Assembly: GCA_002343685.1 (NCBI GenBank)
Contig: DDRS01000033.1
Coordinates: 1 to 64,000 of the forward strand
Source of the DNA: Thiobacillus denitrificans
GTDB lineage: Bacteria; Pseudomonadota; Gammaproteobacteria; Burkholderiales; Thiobacillaceae
Direction of reading: 5' to 3'
DNA length: 64,000 bases
The notes beneath the pieces were generated by a model, which saw nothing but the letters and a program-made list of their open reading frames with translations, was not told the DNA's origin and did no database searches. Position numbers and translations under genes: made by a program. Positions 34,739 to 43,708 of this stretch are shown here, one piece after another. Numbering within the stretch: position 1 is the first letter of the stretch; each line of letters begins with the position of its first letter.

Positions 34739-35016
34739 GGTTTTCTCGCAATTTGTTGTTGAGGTCGCTCCTTTTGTTGCATATTGCGTGCCATTTTTAT
34801 AACCGATTGTTTATTAAAAGATAAATTATCGATGGCCACGTGCCTGGCACGTTGACGTGTTGCCTAATGCAACATCCGATCTTGATTCTTCTTATTTAAG
34901 GTGATGTAGTTAAAGAAAAAAACAGGAAATCGCTCCCGGTTGTTGCACGTTGTTTAATTTGTTGCAAATTGCAACTATACTGGGCGTGTTGGCGATGGGG
35001 GCTGGAGGACGGAATC
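34739..35016. promoter_or_regulatory. AT-rich divergent promoter region with repeated GTTGC-N5-GCAAC palindromes
   Basis: GTTGC-CTAAT-GCAAC (34859-34873) and GTTGC-AAATT-GCAAC (34961-34975) are two copies of the same palindrome; GTTGC-ATATT-GCGTG (34776-34790) is a degenerate third. A separate perfect palindrome ACGTGCC-T-GGCACGT lies at 34838-34852. The region is much AT-richer than its surroundings. The copies look like operators for a dimeric regulator of the two-component operon and perhaps of the divergent small ORF. No correctly spaced sigma-54 promoter was found. Confidence 0.55.
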
Positions 35017-36537
35017 GTGATACCTGCTATTCGAGGCGCTGTGCTGCGTCATTCCCTGCGGGGAAAGATCACGCTGGGGTATTACGCGGTGGCGGCGATC
35101 ATTCTGGTGGCGTCCCTGTTTTTCGTGGGGGAGTTGCGTACGCTGGAGGCGAGGGTGGTCCTGGGGCAGCGCGCCACCGATCTGTTCAACACCGTGCTGG
35201 AGATACGCCGTTTCGAGCGTAATTACTTTCTCCATCACCAGGTCGCCGATCTCGAGGAAAACGCGGCGTATATCAAGCTGGCCCAGTCGATGCTGACGGC
35301 CAACCAGGCAGATTTCTCGGCCATCGGCACGCAAGCGCGCCTGCAGGAACTGCACACGCTCCTCGGCGAGTATCAGCACCGGATGTCGGCGTTCACTGCC
35401 GCCGATCAGGCATCCCTGGAGCAGGAGCCGCGCGTGCGTGCATTGGGCCAGGAACTGGTGGCGATCGCCGAGGACATGGCACGTGCGGAGCGGCGCCAGA
35501 TCCAGACGACCCTGGCTTCGTTCCGCACGCTGCTGCTGGGAGTCATTCTGACGATGGCCTTCATGATCGTGGTGATCGGCCGCGCACTGTCGCAGCGGGT
35601 CGTCCGGCCGTTGAAGGAGATGGAAGCCAGCGTGGCGGCGATTTCCGCCAGCCGGCACGAAAGCCTGTCGGCCCCCTCGAACGATCGCGAGATCATTTCC
35701 ATCATCGCGGCTTTCAACCACATGCTGAAGGAACTGGACCTGCGACAGAAATCGCTGATGCGTTCGGAACGGCTGGCGTCGCTCGGCACCATGTTGTCCG
35801 GCGTGGCCCATGAACTGAACAACCCGCTGTCGAATATCTCGACCTCTTGCCAGATCCTGCAGGAAGAGGCGGGCGATTGCGATGTGGCGATGCAGAAGAT
35901 GTATCTGGAGCAGATCGATCAGCAGACCGAGCGCGCACGCCATATCGTTCGCTCCCTGCTCGATTTTTCCCGCGAACGGGCGTTCAGGAAAGAGCACGTC
36001 CTGCTCAAGCCGCTGGTTGCGCAGACGGTCGGTTTCGTGCGTGGCGAAGTGTCGGCCAAATCGGTCGTGCGCCTGTCCATTCCCGAAGACCTGCGCGTGG
36101 CGGCCGATGCGCAGCGCCTGCAGCAGGTGTTTGTGAACCTGATTCGCAATGCCATGGAAGGACTGGGCCCGCAGGGACGAATCGATATCTCCGCGCAGAT
36201 CGTGAATGCCAGCGAACCGCCTGCAGGCACCGCACTGGGCGAGGGATGCGGGACGAAGGGCGAGATGGTGGAAATCATCGTTGCGGACAACGGGCCGGGT
36301 ATCGCAGCGAACATCCTGCCGCGTATTTTCGATCCATTCTTCACCACCAAGGACGTTGGCCACGGCATGGGATTGGGGCTGTTCGTGGTGTATGAAATCG
36401 TCGACGAGCATGGCGGCTGCATCGCCGTACGCAGCGCGCCCGGCGAGGGCGCCACGTTCTGTATCCGCTTGCCGCTGGAGGATGCGGATGGACAGCCTGC
36501 GACGGCGGTCGATGACGACAACAAGGGAGTGCAATGA
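35017..36537 (+). CDS. Membrane sensor histidine kinase
   Basis: The GTG at 35017 with GGAGG 9 bases upstream gives 506 residues; the in-frame TTG at 34969 lies inside a palindrome and is rejected. A first membrane segment at about residues 20-40 and a second at about 185-205 flank a periplasmic helical sensor domain. HAMP (about 207-260), the HisKA H-box SLGTMLSGVAHELNNPLSNIS, and an HATPase with N-box VFVNLIRNAMEGLG, ADNGPGI, FFTTKDVGHGMGLGLF follow. It is of the NtrB/ZraS class and phosphorylates the NtrC-type regulator encoded by the next, overlapping gene. The signal is unknown. Confidence 0.93.
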   Translation: MIPAIRGAVLRHSLRGKITLGYYAVAAIILVASLFFVGELRTLEARVVLGQRATDLFNTVLEIRRFERNYFLHHQVADLEENAAYIKLAQSMLTANQADFSAIGTQARLQELHTLLGEYQHRMSAFTAADQASLEQEPRVRALGQELVAIAEDMARAERRQIQTTLASFRTLLLGVILTMAFMIVVIGRALSQRVVRPLKEMEASVAAISASRHESLSAPSNDREIISIIAAFNHMLKELDLRQKSLMRSERLASLGTMLSGVAHELNNPLSNISTSCQILQEEAGDCDVAMQKMYLEQIDQQTERARHIVRSLLDFSRERAFRKEHVLLKPLVAQTVGFVRGEVSAKSVVRLSIPEDLRVAADAQRLQQVFVNLIRNAMEGLGPQGRIDISAQIVNASEPPAGTALGEGCGTKGEMVEIIVADNGPGIAANILPRIFDPFFTTKDVGHGMGLGLFVVYEIVDEHGGCIAVRSAPGEGATFCIRLPLEDADGQPATAVDDDNKGVQ

Positions 36538-37901
36538 TGGAAGAAAGCCTGCTGATTGTGGACGACGAGGAGATCGCCCTGCGCAATCTCCAGCATGTGA
36601 TGGAGAAAGCGGGTTACCAGGTCACCGCCACCCAGAGCGGGGCCACCGCGGTCACCTTGCTGGCATCGCGGCGTTTTGACGTGGTGCTCACCGATCTGCG
36701 CATGGAAGGCGTGGACGGCATGGACGTACTGAAGCAGAGCCGCGAACTGCAGCCGGAGGCGGAGGTGATCTTCATCACCGGCTACGCGACGGCGGAATCC
36801 GCCGTGCAGGCGCTGAAGCACGGGGCGTTCTACTACATTGCCAAACCGTTCCGTCTCGACGAAGTGCGCAAGGTGGTGGCCGAAGCGCTGGAAAAAGTCC
36901 GCCTGCGCCGGGAGAACGACGCATTGCGCCGTGAAGTCGAGGGCTACCGGGATGGCGAAGGCATCGTCACCCAGGATGTCGATATGCAGCGTTTGCTGGA
37001 GATCGCGCGGCAGATCGCGCCGACGGACTGCAGTGTGCTCATCACGGGGGAGAGCGGAACCGGTAAGGAACTCTTCGCGAAATACCTTCACAAACACAGT
37101 ACGCGGGCCGATGGCCCCTATGTGGCGATCAACTGCGGCGCATTCAGCGAGCAATTGCTGGCCAATGAATTGTTCGGTCACGAGAAAGGTGCGTTCACAG
37201 GCGCATCGGCATTGAAGAAAGGCCTGATCGAAGTGACTTCAGGTGGCACGCTGTTCCTCGACGAGGTGACGGAAATGGCGCCGTCCATGCAGGTCAAGCT
37301 GCTACGCGTACTACAGGAAAGGGAAGTGTTGCGGGTGGGCGGGACGCGGCCGGTGAAGTGCGACGTGCGGGTGCTGGCGGCGACCAACCGCGACGTTGGC
37401 GAGGCGGTGAAAGAGGGGCACTTTCGTGAAGACCTCTACTTCCGTCTGAATGTGGTGAATCTGAACATTCCCCCGCTTACGCAGCGGAAAGGTGATATCC
37501 CCTTGCTCGCGCAACATTTCCTGCTCAAGTACGCCAGCCGGATGAGGAAACCGGTGACGCGGATTTCCAGCGAGGTGATGGCATTGCTGGTGGATTATCC
37601 GTTCCCCGGCAATGTCCGCGAACTGGAAAACCTGATCGAGCGCGGCACGGCCATGGCGCAAGGCGACACTATCGAGGTGGCGCATCTGCCTGAAGCACTG
37701 CAGAAAAGGGAGAGCGTCGACTTCCGCAGGATCGGCGACCGTCTGCCTACCCTGGAGGAACAGGAACAAAGCTATATCACCCAGGTGCTGGATGAAGTGC
37801 AGGGTAACCAGACGGCAGCGGCGCAGATCCTCGGCATCAACCGGGCTTCATTGTGGCGAAAACTGAAGGCCCGACGGAACGAGGAATCGCCTTCCAAATA
37901 A
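36534..37901 (+). CDS. Sigma-54-dependent NtrC-family response regulator
   Basis: The 455-residue product has a receiver domain (VVLTDLRMEGVDGMDVL, phospho-Asp, and the Lys of YIAKPF), an AAA+ domain with Walker A GESGTGKE, the sigma-54 contact loop ELFGHEKGAFTGA and GGTLFLDEV, and a C-terminal Fis-type helix-turn-helix (NQTAAAQILGINRASLWRKLK). It overlaps the kinase gene by 4 bases. It activates sigma-54 promoters; targets are not evident in the window. Confidence 0.95.
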   Translation: MMEESLLIVDDEEIALRNLQHVMEKAGYQVTATQSGATAVTLLASRRFDVVLTDLRMEGVDGMDVLKQSRELQPEAEVIFITGYATAESAVQALKHGAFYYIAKPFRLDEVRKVVAEALEKVRLRRENDALRREVEGYRDGEGIVTQDVDMQRLLEIARQIAPTDCSVLITGESGTGKELFAKYLHKHSTRADGPYVAINCGAFSEQLLANELFGHEKGAFTGASALKKGLIEVTSGGTLFLDEVTEMAPSMQVKLLRVLQEREVLRVGGTRPVKCDVRVLAATNRDVGEAVKEGHFREDLYFRLNVVNLNIPPLTQRKGDIPLLAQHFLLKYASRMRKPVTRISSEVMALLVDYPFPGNVRELENLIERGTAMAQGDTIEVAHLPEALQKRESVDFRRIGDRLPTLEEQEQSYITQVLDEVQGNQTAAAQILGINRASLWRKLKARRNEESPSK

Positions 37902-37941
37902 GCGTGGGCGGCTTGCGTCGCACTGGTTGACGGCCGGTTAT

Positions 37942-38277
37942 TTACGCACCGGGTCCGGGCAGGCCCTGCGCCAGTTTCAGCATGAAGGCCGCGTGTCGCG
38001 CCTCGGCCTGTTGATATGCGGCGATGAGGCGCTCGGCATCGGGCGTGAGCCGGCTGCCGGCCGGGCCGCTTTCAACCAGAGGCGTGTCCCAGGCCGTGTT
38101 CATCGCGTCCACGGCGTCCCATGCGGCCTTGTAGCTCATCTTCATCGTCTTGGCGGCTTTGGAGATGGAACCGGTCTCGCGGATGCGCTGCAGCAGCTCG
38201 ACCCGGCCCCGGCCGAGAAAGTTCTTGCCGTCCAGCGTCAGCCAGAAACGGCCGTCTGCTCGGAGTTGCGTGTTCAT
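37942..38277 (-). CDS. ModE-N-terminal-type winged helix protein
   Basis: The ATG at 38277 gives 111 residues starting MNTQLRADGRFWLTLDGKNFLGRGRVELLQ. The helix-turn-helix (ETGSISKAAKTMKMSYKAAWDAVDAMN) is the N-terminal DNA-binding domain of the ModE family. The molybdate-binding TOBE domains of full-length ModE (about 260 residues) are absent. Such short forms exist as stand-alone regulators. The molybdopterin genes are about 8 kb away, so a functional link is only suggestive. Confidence 0.85.
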   Translation of the reverse strand: MNTQLRADGRFWLTLDGKNFLGRGRVELLQRIRETGSISKAAKTMKMSYKAAWDAVDAMNTAWDTPLVESGPAGSRLTPDAERLIAAYQQAEARHAAFMLKLAQGLPGPGA

Positions 38278-38365
38278 GCGGCGAGTGTAGCAAACGACCA
38301 TTGCGGTTCGATCGCGCACGACAGAAAATCACGATCTGAAATATTGAAATATTCAGGAGAGTGCC

Positions 38366-38824
38366 ATGAAGAAAATCCTCGCTGTGTGTGCGATCTTGTG
38401 CCTGCCGCTTTCCGCGATGGCGTCCGAGGGCTACACGGTCCTGTTCAAAACCCAGGGCACATTCCAGGATGTGCGCGACGCGCTTCAATTCGCGATCGAG
38501 GGTAAGGGCCTCAAGATCAACCACACCAACAAGATCGCCGAAATGCTGGCGCGCACCGGCCCGGAAGTCGGTGCGACCAAGCAGGTATACGTGGAGGGAG
38601 AACAGTTCGAGTTCTGCAGCGCCACGATCTCGCGGCAGATGATGGAAGCCGATCCGCATGCGATGGTGATGTGCCCGTATATCGTATCGGTGTACACGAT
38701 TCCGAACGACAAGCACGTCTACATGGCATACCGCAAACCCGGCCCCACCTCGAATCCGGCACTGAAGAAAGCACTGGGCGAGGTGGAGACCCTGCTGACC
38801 GGCATCATCAAGGACGCGATGTAA
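38366..38824 (+). CDS. DUF302 domain periplasmic protein
   Basis: The 152-residue product has a signal peptide (MKKILAVCAILCLPLSAMA) and a DUF302-type body (GTFQDVRDALQFAIEGKGLKINHTNKIAEML, CSATISRQMMEADPHAMVMCPYIVSVYTIPND). An AGGAGAG ribosome site precedes it, and a direct repeat GAAATATT-GAAATATT lies just upstream. Function is unknown. The two internal Cys could bind a ligand or form a disulfide. Confidence 0.85.
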   Translation: MKKILAVCAILCLPLSAMASEGYTVLFKTQGTFQDVRDALQFAIEGKGLKINHTNKIAEMLARTGPEVGATKQVYVEGEQFEFCSATISRQMMEADPHAMVMCPYIVSVYTIPNDKHVYMAYRKPGPTSNPALKKALGEVETLLTGIIKDAM

Positions 38825-38981
38825 GGCAGCGTCAGAGCAGTCGTGCGAACGTGGCCAGCGCGCGTTCGGTGCGCGCATCCTGCTGGTAGGCGCGAGATAT
38901 CCGGATAAAGTTCCGGCTTTCCGGCAAAACTCGATCTTGCATTTCAGGCCTGCATCCAGACAGAAACGGAGACAAGCAAGC

Positions 38982-39479
38982 ATGAGCATCGAGGGATTGT
39001 GCCTGCAGGCACGCTACAACCAATGGATGAACGAACGCCTGTATGCGGTGACCGCGCTCCTCCCTGAGGCGGTGCGCCGTCGTGATCTGGGCGCGTTCTT
39101 CAAGTCCCTGCACGGCACTTTCAATCACATCCTGCTGGTCGATCGGCTGTGGATCGGCCGCATGACAGGGCATCCCTGCCATTTCGACTCGCTGGATCAG
39201 GAGCTTTATCGGGATTTCGAGCAACTGCGCACGCAGCAGCGCGAAACCGATGCCGATCTGCTGCACCGCGTCCGTGCGCTGACAGCCCAGCAACTCACTC
39301 GCCGCATCGACTACATAAGCCTGGTGACAGGGCAGCCGAAATCGCTCCAGCTCGGCACCTTGCTCACGCACGTGTTCCACCATCAGACGCACCATCGCGG
39401 CCAGATCACGACCCTGCTCAGCCAGCTCGGCGTCGATTTCGGCGAGACGGACATGATCTGGATGCCGGACGTGAATTGA
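38982..39479 (+). CDS. DinB family protein
   Basis: The ATG at 38982 with GGAGA upstream gives 165 residues. The DinB four-helix bundle shows the metal-binding His residues in GTFNHILLVDRLWIGRMTG and VFHHQTHHRGQITTLLSQLG. Family members are metal-dependent enzymes including thiol transferases; substrate unknown. It is followed 52 bases later by crcB. Confidence 0.9.
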   Translation: MSIEGLCLQARYNQWMNERLYAVTALLPEAVRRRDLGAFFKSLHGTFNHILLVDRLWIGRMTGHPCHFDSLDQELYRDFEQLRTQQRETDADLLHRVRALTAQQLTRRIDYISLVTGQPKSLQLGTLLTHVFHHQTHHRGQITTLLSQLGVDFGETDMIWMPDVN

Positions 39480-39531
39480 ATCGTCTGCATTAGAATGGCG
39501 GCATGACCTGTCCCATCCACCCATCCCGGCC

Positions 39532-39906
39532 ATGATCGCCTTTCTCGCCATCGGCCTGGGCGCGGCCATCGGTGCCTGGTTGCGCTGGGGTCTGGGGCTT
39601 TGGCTCAATCCCCTGTTTCCCGCGATGCCGCTGGGCACGCTGGCGGCCAATCTGGTCGGCGGCTACAGCATCGGCCTTGCCATTGCCTGGTTTGTCGAGC
39701 ATCCGGGCCTGCCGCCGGAAGCGCGGCTTTTTCTGATCACCGGTCTGCTCGGCGGGCTGACCACGTTCTCGACGTTTTCCGCCGAAGTCGTCACCGCGCT
39801 GATGCGCGGCCTGTGGCTCACCGGCGGCCTCATTGCCTTCGTTCACATGAGCGGGTCCTTTCTGGCGACCGGATTGGGGTTTTATTCGATGAGGTTTTTC
39901 AAATGA
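39532..39906 (+). CDS. crcB: Fluoride efflux channel CrcB (Fluc)
   Basis: The 124-residue product has four membrane segments and the family motifs GAAIGAWLRWGLGLWL, GTLAANLVGGYSIGLA, FLITGLLGGLTTFSTFSAEVV. It exports fluoride as a dual-topology dimer. The 52-base upstream gap is too short for a complete fluoride riboswitch. Its stop overlaps the start of the DUF190 gene. Confidence 0.95.
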   Translation: MIAFLAIGLGAAIGAWLRWGLGLWLNPLFPAMPLGTLAANLVGGYSIGLAIAWFVEHPGLPPEARLFLITGLLGGLTTFSTFSAEVVTALMRGLWLTGGLIAFVHMSGSFLATGLGFYSMRFFK

Positions 39907-40217
39907 ACACAGTCTGCTTGCAGGTGTTTGTATCCGAAGCCAGTCGTCATCATGGAAAACTGACCTATGAATGGCTGCTCGATGTCGCGCAGGAACTTGG
40001 TATCGCCGGCGGATCGGCATTTGGCGCGCTGGCCGGATTTGGTCGCCATGGCCGGCACGATGCGGGGTTTTTCGAACTGGCGGGCGAGTTGCCGGTGGTG
40101 GTGGAGTTCTTCGTCGAGACGGCAATGGCCGACCAGTTGCTGAAGTGCGTTGCCGACGCGGGGCTGACGTTGGTTTACGCCAAACTGCCGGCTGAAATCG
40201 GGGTCACGGTCCCATAA
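39903..40217 (+). CDS. DUF190 family protein
   Basis: The 104-residue product starts MNTVCLQVFVSEASRHHGKL and contains GIAGGSAFGALAGFGRHG and LPVVVEFFVE, the PII-like fold pattern of DUF190. Its ATG overlaps the crcB stop by 4 bases. The CrcB-DUF190 pairing is widespread and suggests an accessory or regulatory role in fluoride export. Confidence 0.92.
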   Translation: MNTVCLQVFVSEASRHHGKLTYEWLLDVAQELGIAGGSAFGALAGFGRHGRHDAGFFELAGELPVVVEFFVETAMADQLLKCVADAGLTLVYAKLPAEIGVTVP

Positions 40218-40237
40218 ACGCGTTTGACCAGCTGGTT

Positions 40238-40969
40238 TTGTTCGTCGCCTCCCTGGCGGCGAATTTTTTCTCGGCGCTGTCCGGCGGCGGGGCCGGTCTG
40301 ATCCAGTTTCCCGTTCTCATCTTTCTGGGGCTGCCTTTCGGTGTGGCGCTGGCCACGCACAAGATCGCCAGTGTGGCGCTCGGACTCGGCGCCACCCTCC
40401 GGCATCTGAAGGAATCGCATCTCGAACGGCGCTTCTCGCTGATCATCCTGGGCGCGGGACTCCCGGGTGTGGTGCTGGGAGCGCTGACGATCCTGCATGT
40501 TCCCGAGCGGGCCGCCACTCTGGCGCTCGGGGTGCTGACGCTCGGTCTCGGCCTGTATTCGGTATTCAAACCGAGCCTCGGCATGGCACACCAGCCCAGG
40601 AACCGGCAGGGCGCTGCGCTTGCCGGTGGTATGGCGGGACTCTTCTTCGTGGGTTTTCTCAATGGCTCGATCACCAGCGGCACCGGGCTGTTTCTCACCA
40701 TCTGGCTGATCCGCTGGTTCGGCCTCGACTACACCCGCGCAGTGGCCTATACGCTGATCCTCTGCGGGTTGGTATGGAACGGCACCGGCGCACTGGTGCT
40801 GGGCGTGATCGGCACGGTGGCGTGGGGATGGATGCCGGCGCTGCTGGCCGGCTCGATCCTCGGCGGCTACCTCGGCAGCCACATGGCCATCAAGAAGGGC
40901 AATCTGTGGATCAAGCGTTCGTTCGAGATCGTGACCATATTGATCGGCCTCAAACTGATCCTGGGCTAG
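40238..40969 (+). CDS. TauE/SafE family sulfite/organosulfonate exporter-like protein
   Basis: The 243-residue product has about 7-8 membrane segments with the TauE pattern SLAANFFSALSGGGAGLIQFP...LGLPFGVALATHKIASVALGLGA in the first half and NGSITSGTGLFLTIWLIRWFGLDYTRAVAYTL in the second. The start is uncertain: a TTG at 40238 is the only common start codon, but family members usually begin 5-8 residues earlier, where CTG (40232) or ATA (40214) would be required. It follows DUF190 closely and may be in the same transcript. Confidence 0.85.
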   Translation: MFVASLAANFFSALSGGGAGLIQFPVLIFLGLPFGVALATHKIASVALGLGATLRHLKESHLERRFSLIILGAGLPGVVLGALTILHVPERAATLALGVLTLGLGLYSVFKPSLGMAHQPRNRQGAALAGGMAGLFFVGFLNGSITSGTGLFLTIWLIRWFGLDYTRAVAYTLILCGLVWNGTGALVLGVIGTVAWGWMPALLAGSILGGYLGSHMAIKKGNLWIKRSFEIVTILIGLKLILG

Positions 40970-40972
40970 GCC

Positions 40973-42577
40973 CTAATCGTCGCTGCTGTGGATGCGGTTG
41001 CGGCCGCCGCGTTTGGCCTGGTAGAGCGCCTCGTCCGCGGCCTTGATCAGCGCGTCGCCGGTCTGATGGAGTGGATAGGTGGCGATGCCGCCGCTGGCGG
41101 TGGCCAGAAAATGGGTGTCGCGGTAGGGATGCTTGATCTGCGCGAAATCGCGGCGGATGCGATCCATGATGGCGTAGGCCTCTTCGGCATCGGTGTGCGG
41201 CAGGCCGATGAGAAATTCCTCGCCGCCGTAGCGACAGAGGATGTCGTGCTTGCGCAGGCGCTGCTTCAGCAGCCAGGACAGGCTGCGGATGACCTGGTCG
41301 CCGACAGGGTGGCCGTAGGTGTCGTTGACCAGCTTGAAATGGTCGATATCCATCATCACCACCGACAGGAAACCGCCTTCGTGCGTCACGCCTGACAGCA
41401 GCATGTCCAGGGTATTCTTGCCGCTGGAATGGTTGAGCAGGCCGGTCAGGCTGTCGTGGTACATCGAGCGGCGCAGGGCGCGATAGCGCTCGATCTTGCT
41501 CATGACGATGGTGTTCAGGAACACCGGATTGAACGGCTTGGTGAGGAAGTGGTCGCCGCCCAGCCGCATGGCGTCGACCTGCAGGGCGACGTTGGTCTCG
41601 CCCGAAAGGTAGACGATGGGCATGCTGAGAAATTCGTTGTGCTGGCGGATGATGCGCGCGACCTCGACGCCCGTGCAGTTGGGCATGTACATGTCCATCA
41701 GGATCAGGTCCGGATTGAACTGCTTGAGCGCGTTCAGCGTCTGGCGCGGGTCGTTGACGATCTCCGACACGATCTGGTTTTCCTGCAACGTGCGCCGGAT
41801 CAGGTGGCTGGCGGTCTTGGAGTCCTCGACGATCAGCACGCGGTACGCTTCCTGCTCGTGCCGCTCGTTCAGCTCCATGATGTGCTCGATGATGGCGTGC
41901 GGCGGTGTGCCTTCCAGCAGGCAGCTGTCGCAGCCGCCGCTCAATGCCTGCTGCAGTTGCTCGAAGTCGGACCGTACGCCGAGGCAGATCAATTGCCCCA
42001 TTCCGAATCGCTGTCGTAGCGCCTGGATCCGGGTGCGCCATTCGTTCTCGGGCAGGCTGCTCATGTCGAGCAGCAGGAGGGGGGCGACGCCCGCGCTGTC
42101 CGGCAAATCCTGGTCCCAGGTGACGAATCCGGCCGCCATGCCGAAATAGCCGAGTTGTGCTTCCAGGCCGGCCCAATCGGCCCGGTCTTGCGCGATCAGC
42201 CAGGTCTGGCCGACGCGTACGGATGCGGGCGAGGCGTGATGTGTGTCCTGGCAGTGCTCGATCAGTCCGGCCGTGGCCGTGGCGTGGGCGTGGGTCATGC
42301 GTGCAAGCGCGCCGACGCGCTCGCTCAGATCGTCCAGCGCGGTCTGCGGCAGCGGATGCCCAACTTCCCGGTTGAACAACGCGAGCGTCACCTGTTCGAG
42401 CTGATGGCTGGCGTGATGCAAGGCCGCGATGCCTTTGTCGATCAGGAATTCGGTAAAACTGTTGATGGAAACCGCCAGTTCCACGAAGCTTTCAAAGCTC
42501 GGTTCCGCGCGATATCGATGCCACGAGTTCGACACGGCCTGGTTTTTCTGCAAGAGCTCTTCGGGGGGGCAAAGCAT
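40973..42577 (-). CDS. REC-GGDEF diguanylate cyclase with helical N-terminus and degenerate receiver
   Basis: The 534-residue product has a helical N-terminal part (about 1-115), a degenerate receiver (about 120-240) that keeps LLLLDMS but has LLEGTPP where the receiver Lys-Pro is expected, a canonical receiver (about 250-370: VLIVEDSKTA, LILMDMYMP, LTKPFNP) and a GGDEF domain with active GGEEF. The RKHD inhibitory site lies five residues before GGEEF. It should make cyclic-di-GMP under phosphorylation control. No kinase is adjacent. Confidence 0.93.
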   Translation of the reverse strand: MLCPPEELLQKNQAVSNSWHRYRAEPSFESFVELAVSINSFTEFLIDKGIAALHHASHQLEQVTLALFNREVGHPLPQTALDDLSERVGALARMTHAHATATAGLIEHCQDTHHASPASVRVGQTWLIAQDRADWAGLEAQLGYFGMAAGFVTWDQDLPDSAGVAPLLLLDMSSLPENEWRTRIQALRQRFGMGQLICLGVRSDFEQLQQALSGGCDSCLLEGTPPHAIIEHIMELNERHEQEAYRVLIVEDSKTASHLIRRTLQENQIVSEIVNDPRQTLNALKQFNPDLILMDMYMPNCTGVEVARIIRQHNEFLSMPIVYLSGETNVALQVDAMRLGGDHFLTKPFNPVFLNTIVMSKIERYRALRRSMYHDSLTGLLNHSSGKNTLDMLLSGVTHEGGFLSVVMMDIDHFKLVNDTYGHPVGDQVIRSLSWLLKQRLRKHDILCRYGGEEFLIGLPHTDAEEAYAIMDRIRRDFAQIKHPYRDTHFLATASGGIATYPLHQTGDALIKAADEALYQAKRGGRNRIHSSDD

Positions 42578-42726
42578 TGACGATAAGTTTTATACTATTT
42601 TCTTATGAAATTCGATTATTACGCTTTATGGGGTGCTTTAGTCAATGACAGTCGTCAGTCCGGCGGCGGAAGAGTGCGTCGCAGGCGATTTTTCGATGCG
42701 GCACAGGGGGTTACACCCTCTGCGGG

Positions 42727-43677
42727 CTACTCGCCCGGATCTTCCGTCTCCAGGCGCAGATACTGGTTATAGGCATTCACCCGATTGGCTTCGTTGAATG
42801 CCGGCATGGCGCGATATTTCGACCAGTCGGTTTTTTCGTAGGCTTCGTCGAAAGGAACCAGATTGCGGGCCGCCTCGCCCATGCTGCTGCGCAGGTAGCT
42901 CAGATAGTCGCGCGTGAAGACGAGATCGGCACGCGGTGTCCGTGACGGCGCGCCATGGCCCGGAACCAGGATTCTGGGATGAACTGCGATCAGCTTGTCG
43001 AGCGCGGCGATCCAGGCGCGGCTGTCGGCATCGCCGACAAACGGCACGCGTCCACGAAACACCACGTCGCCTGCGTAGAGCACGCCGTCTTCCTTGACCA
43101 GCATCGCGAGATCCTCGCTGGAATGGGCGGGACCGACGTGACGCAGGATGAAATGCAGGCCGCCCATCTCGAACTCGGTGTCGCCCTCGACGAAATGGTC
43201 CGCTTCCAGCAAGCGGGTGTCGTCATCTACCCAGGGGAAGAGCGCCTCTTTGCGCTGGGCCAGGCGTAGGGCTGCTTCCGGGGTACGGGTGGCGCCTTCG
43301 GCGGCGCGCTGCGCCCAGATCTCGGCGCCTTGCGCCTTGAAGACCTGCAGGCCGTAGAAGTGGTCGGCGTGGTAATGGCTGACAATGATCCGTTTGATCG
43401 GCTGTTTGGTGACCATACGGATCAGGCCAAGCAGTTTCTCGGCCAGCGGGGGCGAGGCAAGGGCGTCGAAGACAACCACGCCGTCGCGGGTGACCACGAA
43501 CCCGGCGTTGGACATGAAGCCCTGGTTTTCGCTGGAGGCTGCCCCCGACTGGCCCTGGACGAAATAGCTGTGGGCGCCAAGACGCACAAGCTTCATCGGC
43601 ACGGTGACATCGTTGTTGGTGGCGTGGGCAAGCGGGAACAGATTGAGCAGCAACAAGGCGAACAACAGGCGAATCAT
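42727..43677 (-). CDS. Exported MBL-fold metallo-hydrolase (SoxH-like)
   Basis: The ATG at 43677 with AAGGG upstream gives 316 residues beginning with a signal peptide (MIRLLFALLLLNLFPLAHA); the in-frame extension to 43935 would run into the neighbouring gene and is rejected. The zinc site is intact: SHYHADHFYG (HxHxDH), the His of HVGPAHSSED, the Asp of YAGDVVF and the His of VPGHGAPS. Members of this periplasmic group accompany sulfur oxidation or quinoprotein systems; the substrate is unknown. A CAGGGGGT/ACCCTCTG hairpin lies just downstream. Confidence 0.88.
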   Translation of the reverse strand: MIRLLFALLLLNLFPLAHATNNDVTVPMKLVRLGAHSYFVQGQSGAASSENQGFMSNAGFVVTRDGVVVFDALASPPLAEKLLGLIRMVTKQPIKRIIVSHYHADHFYGLQVFKAQGAEIWAQRAAEGATRTPEAALRLAQRKEALFPWVDDDTRLLEADHFVEGDTEFEMGGLHFILRHVGPAHSSEDLAMLVKEDGVLYAGDVVFRGRVPFVGDADSRAWIAALDKLIAVHPRILVPGHGAPSRTPRADLVFTRDYLSYLRSSMGEAARNLVPFDEAYEKTDWSKYRAMPAFNEANRVNAYNQYLRLETEDPGE

Positions 43678-43708
43678 GATGACGGGGCCCTTCTGATAGC
43701 AGGCGGTA

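Noticed and set aside
34845..34864. Sigma-54 promoter TGGCAC...TTGC before the kinase gene
   Set aside because: The GG and GC elements are 14 bases apart instead of the required 10; the TGGCACGT belongs to a palindrome.
39480..39531. Fluoride riboswitch upstream of crcB
   Set aside because: The gap is only 52 bases and shows no fluoride aptamer pattern.
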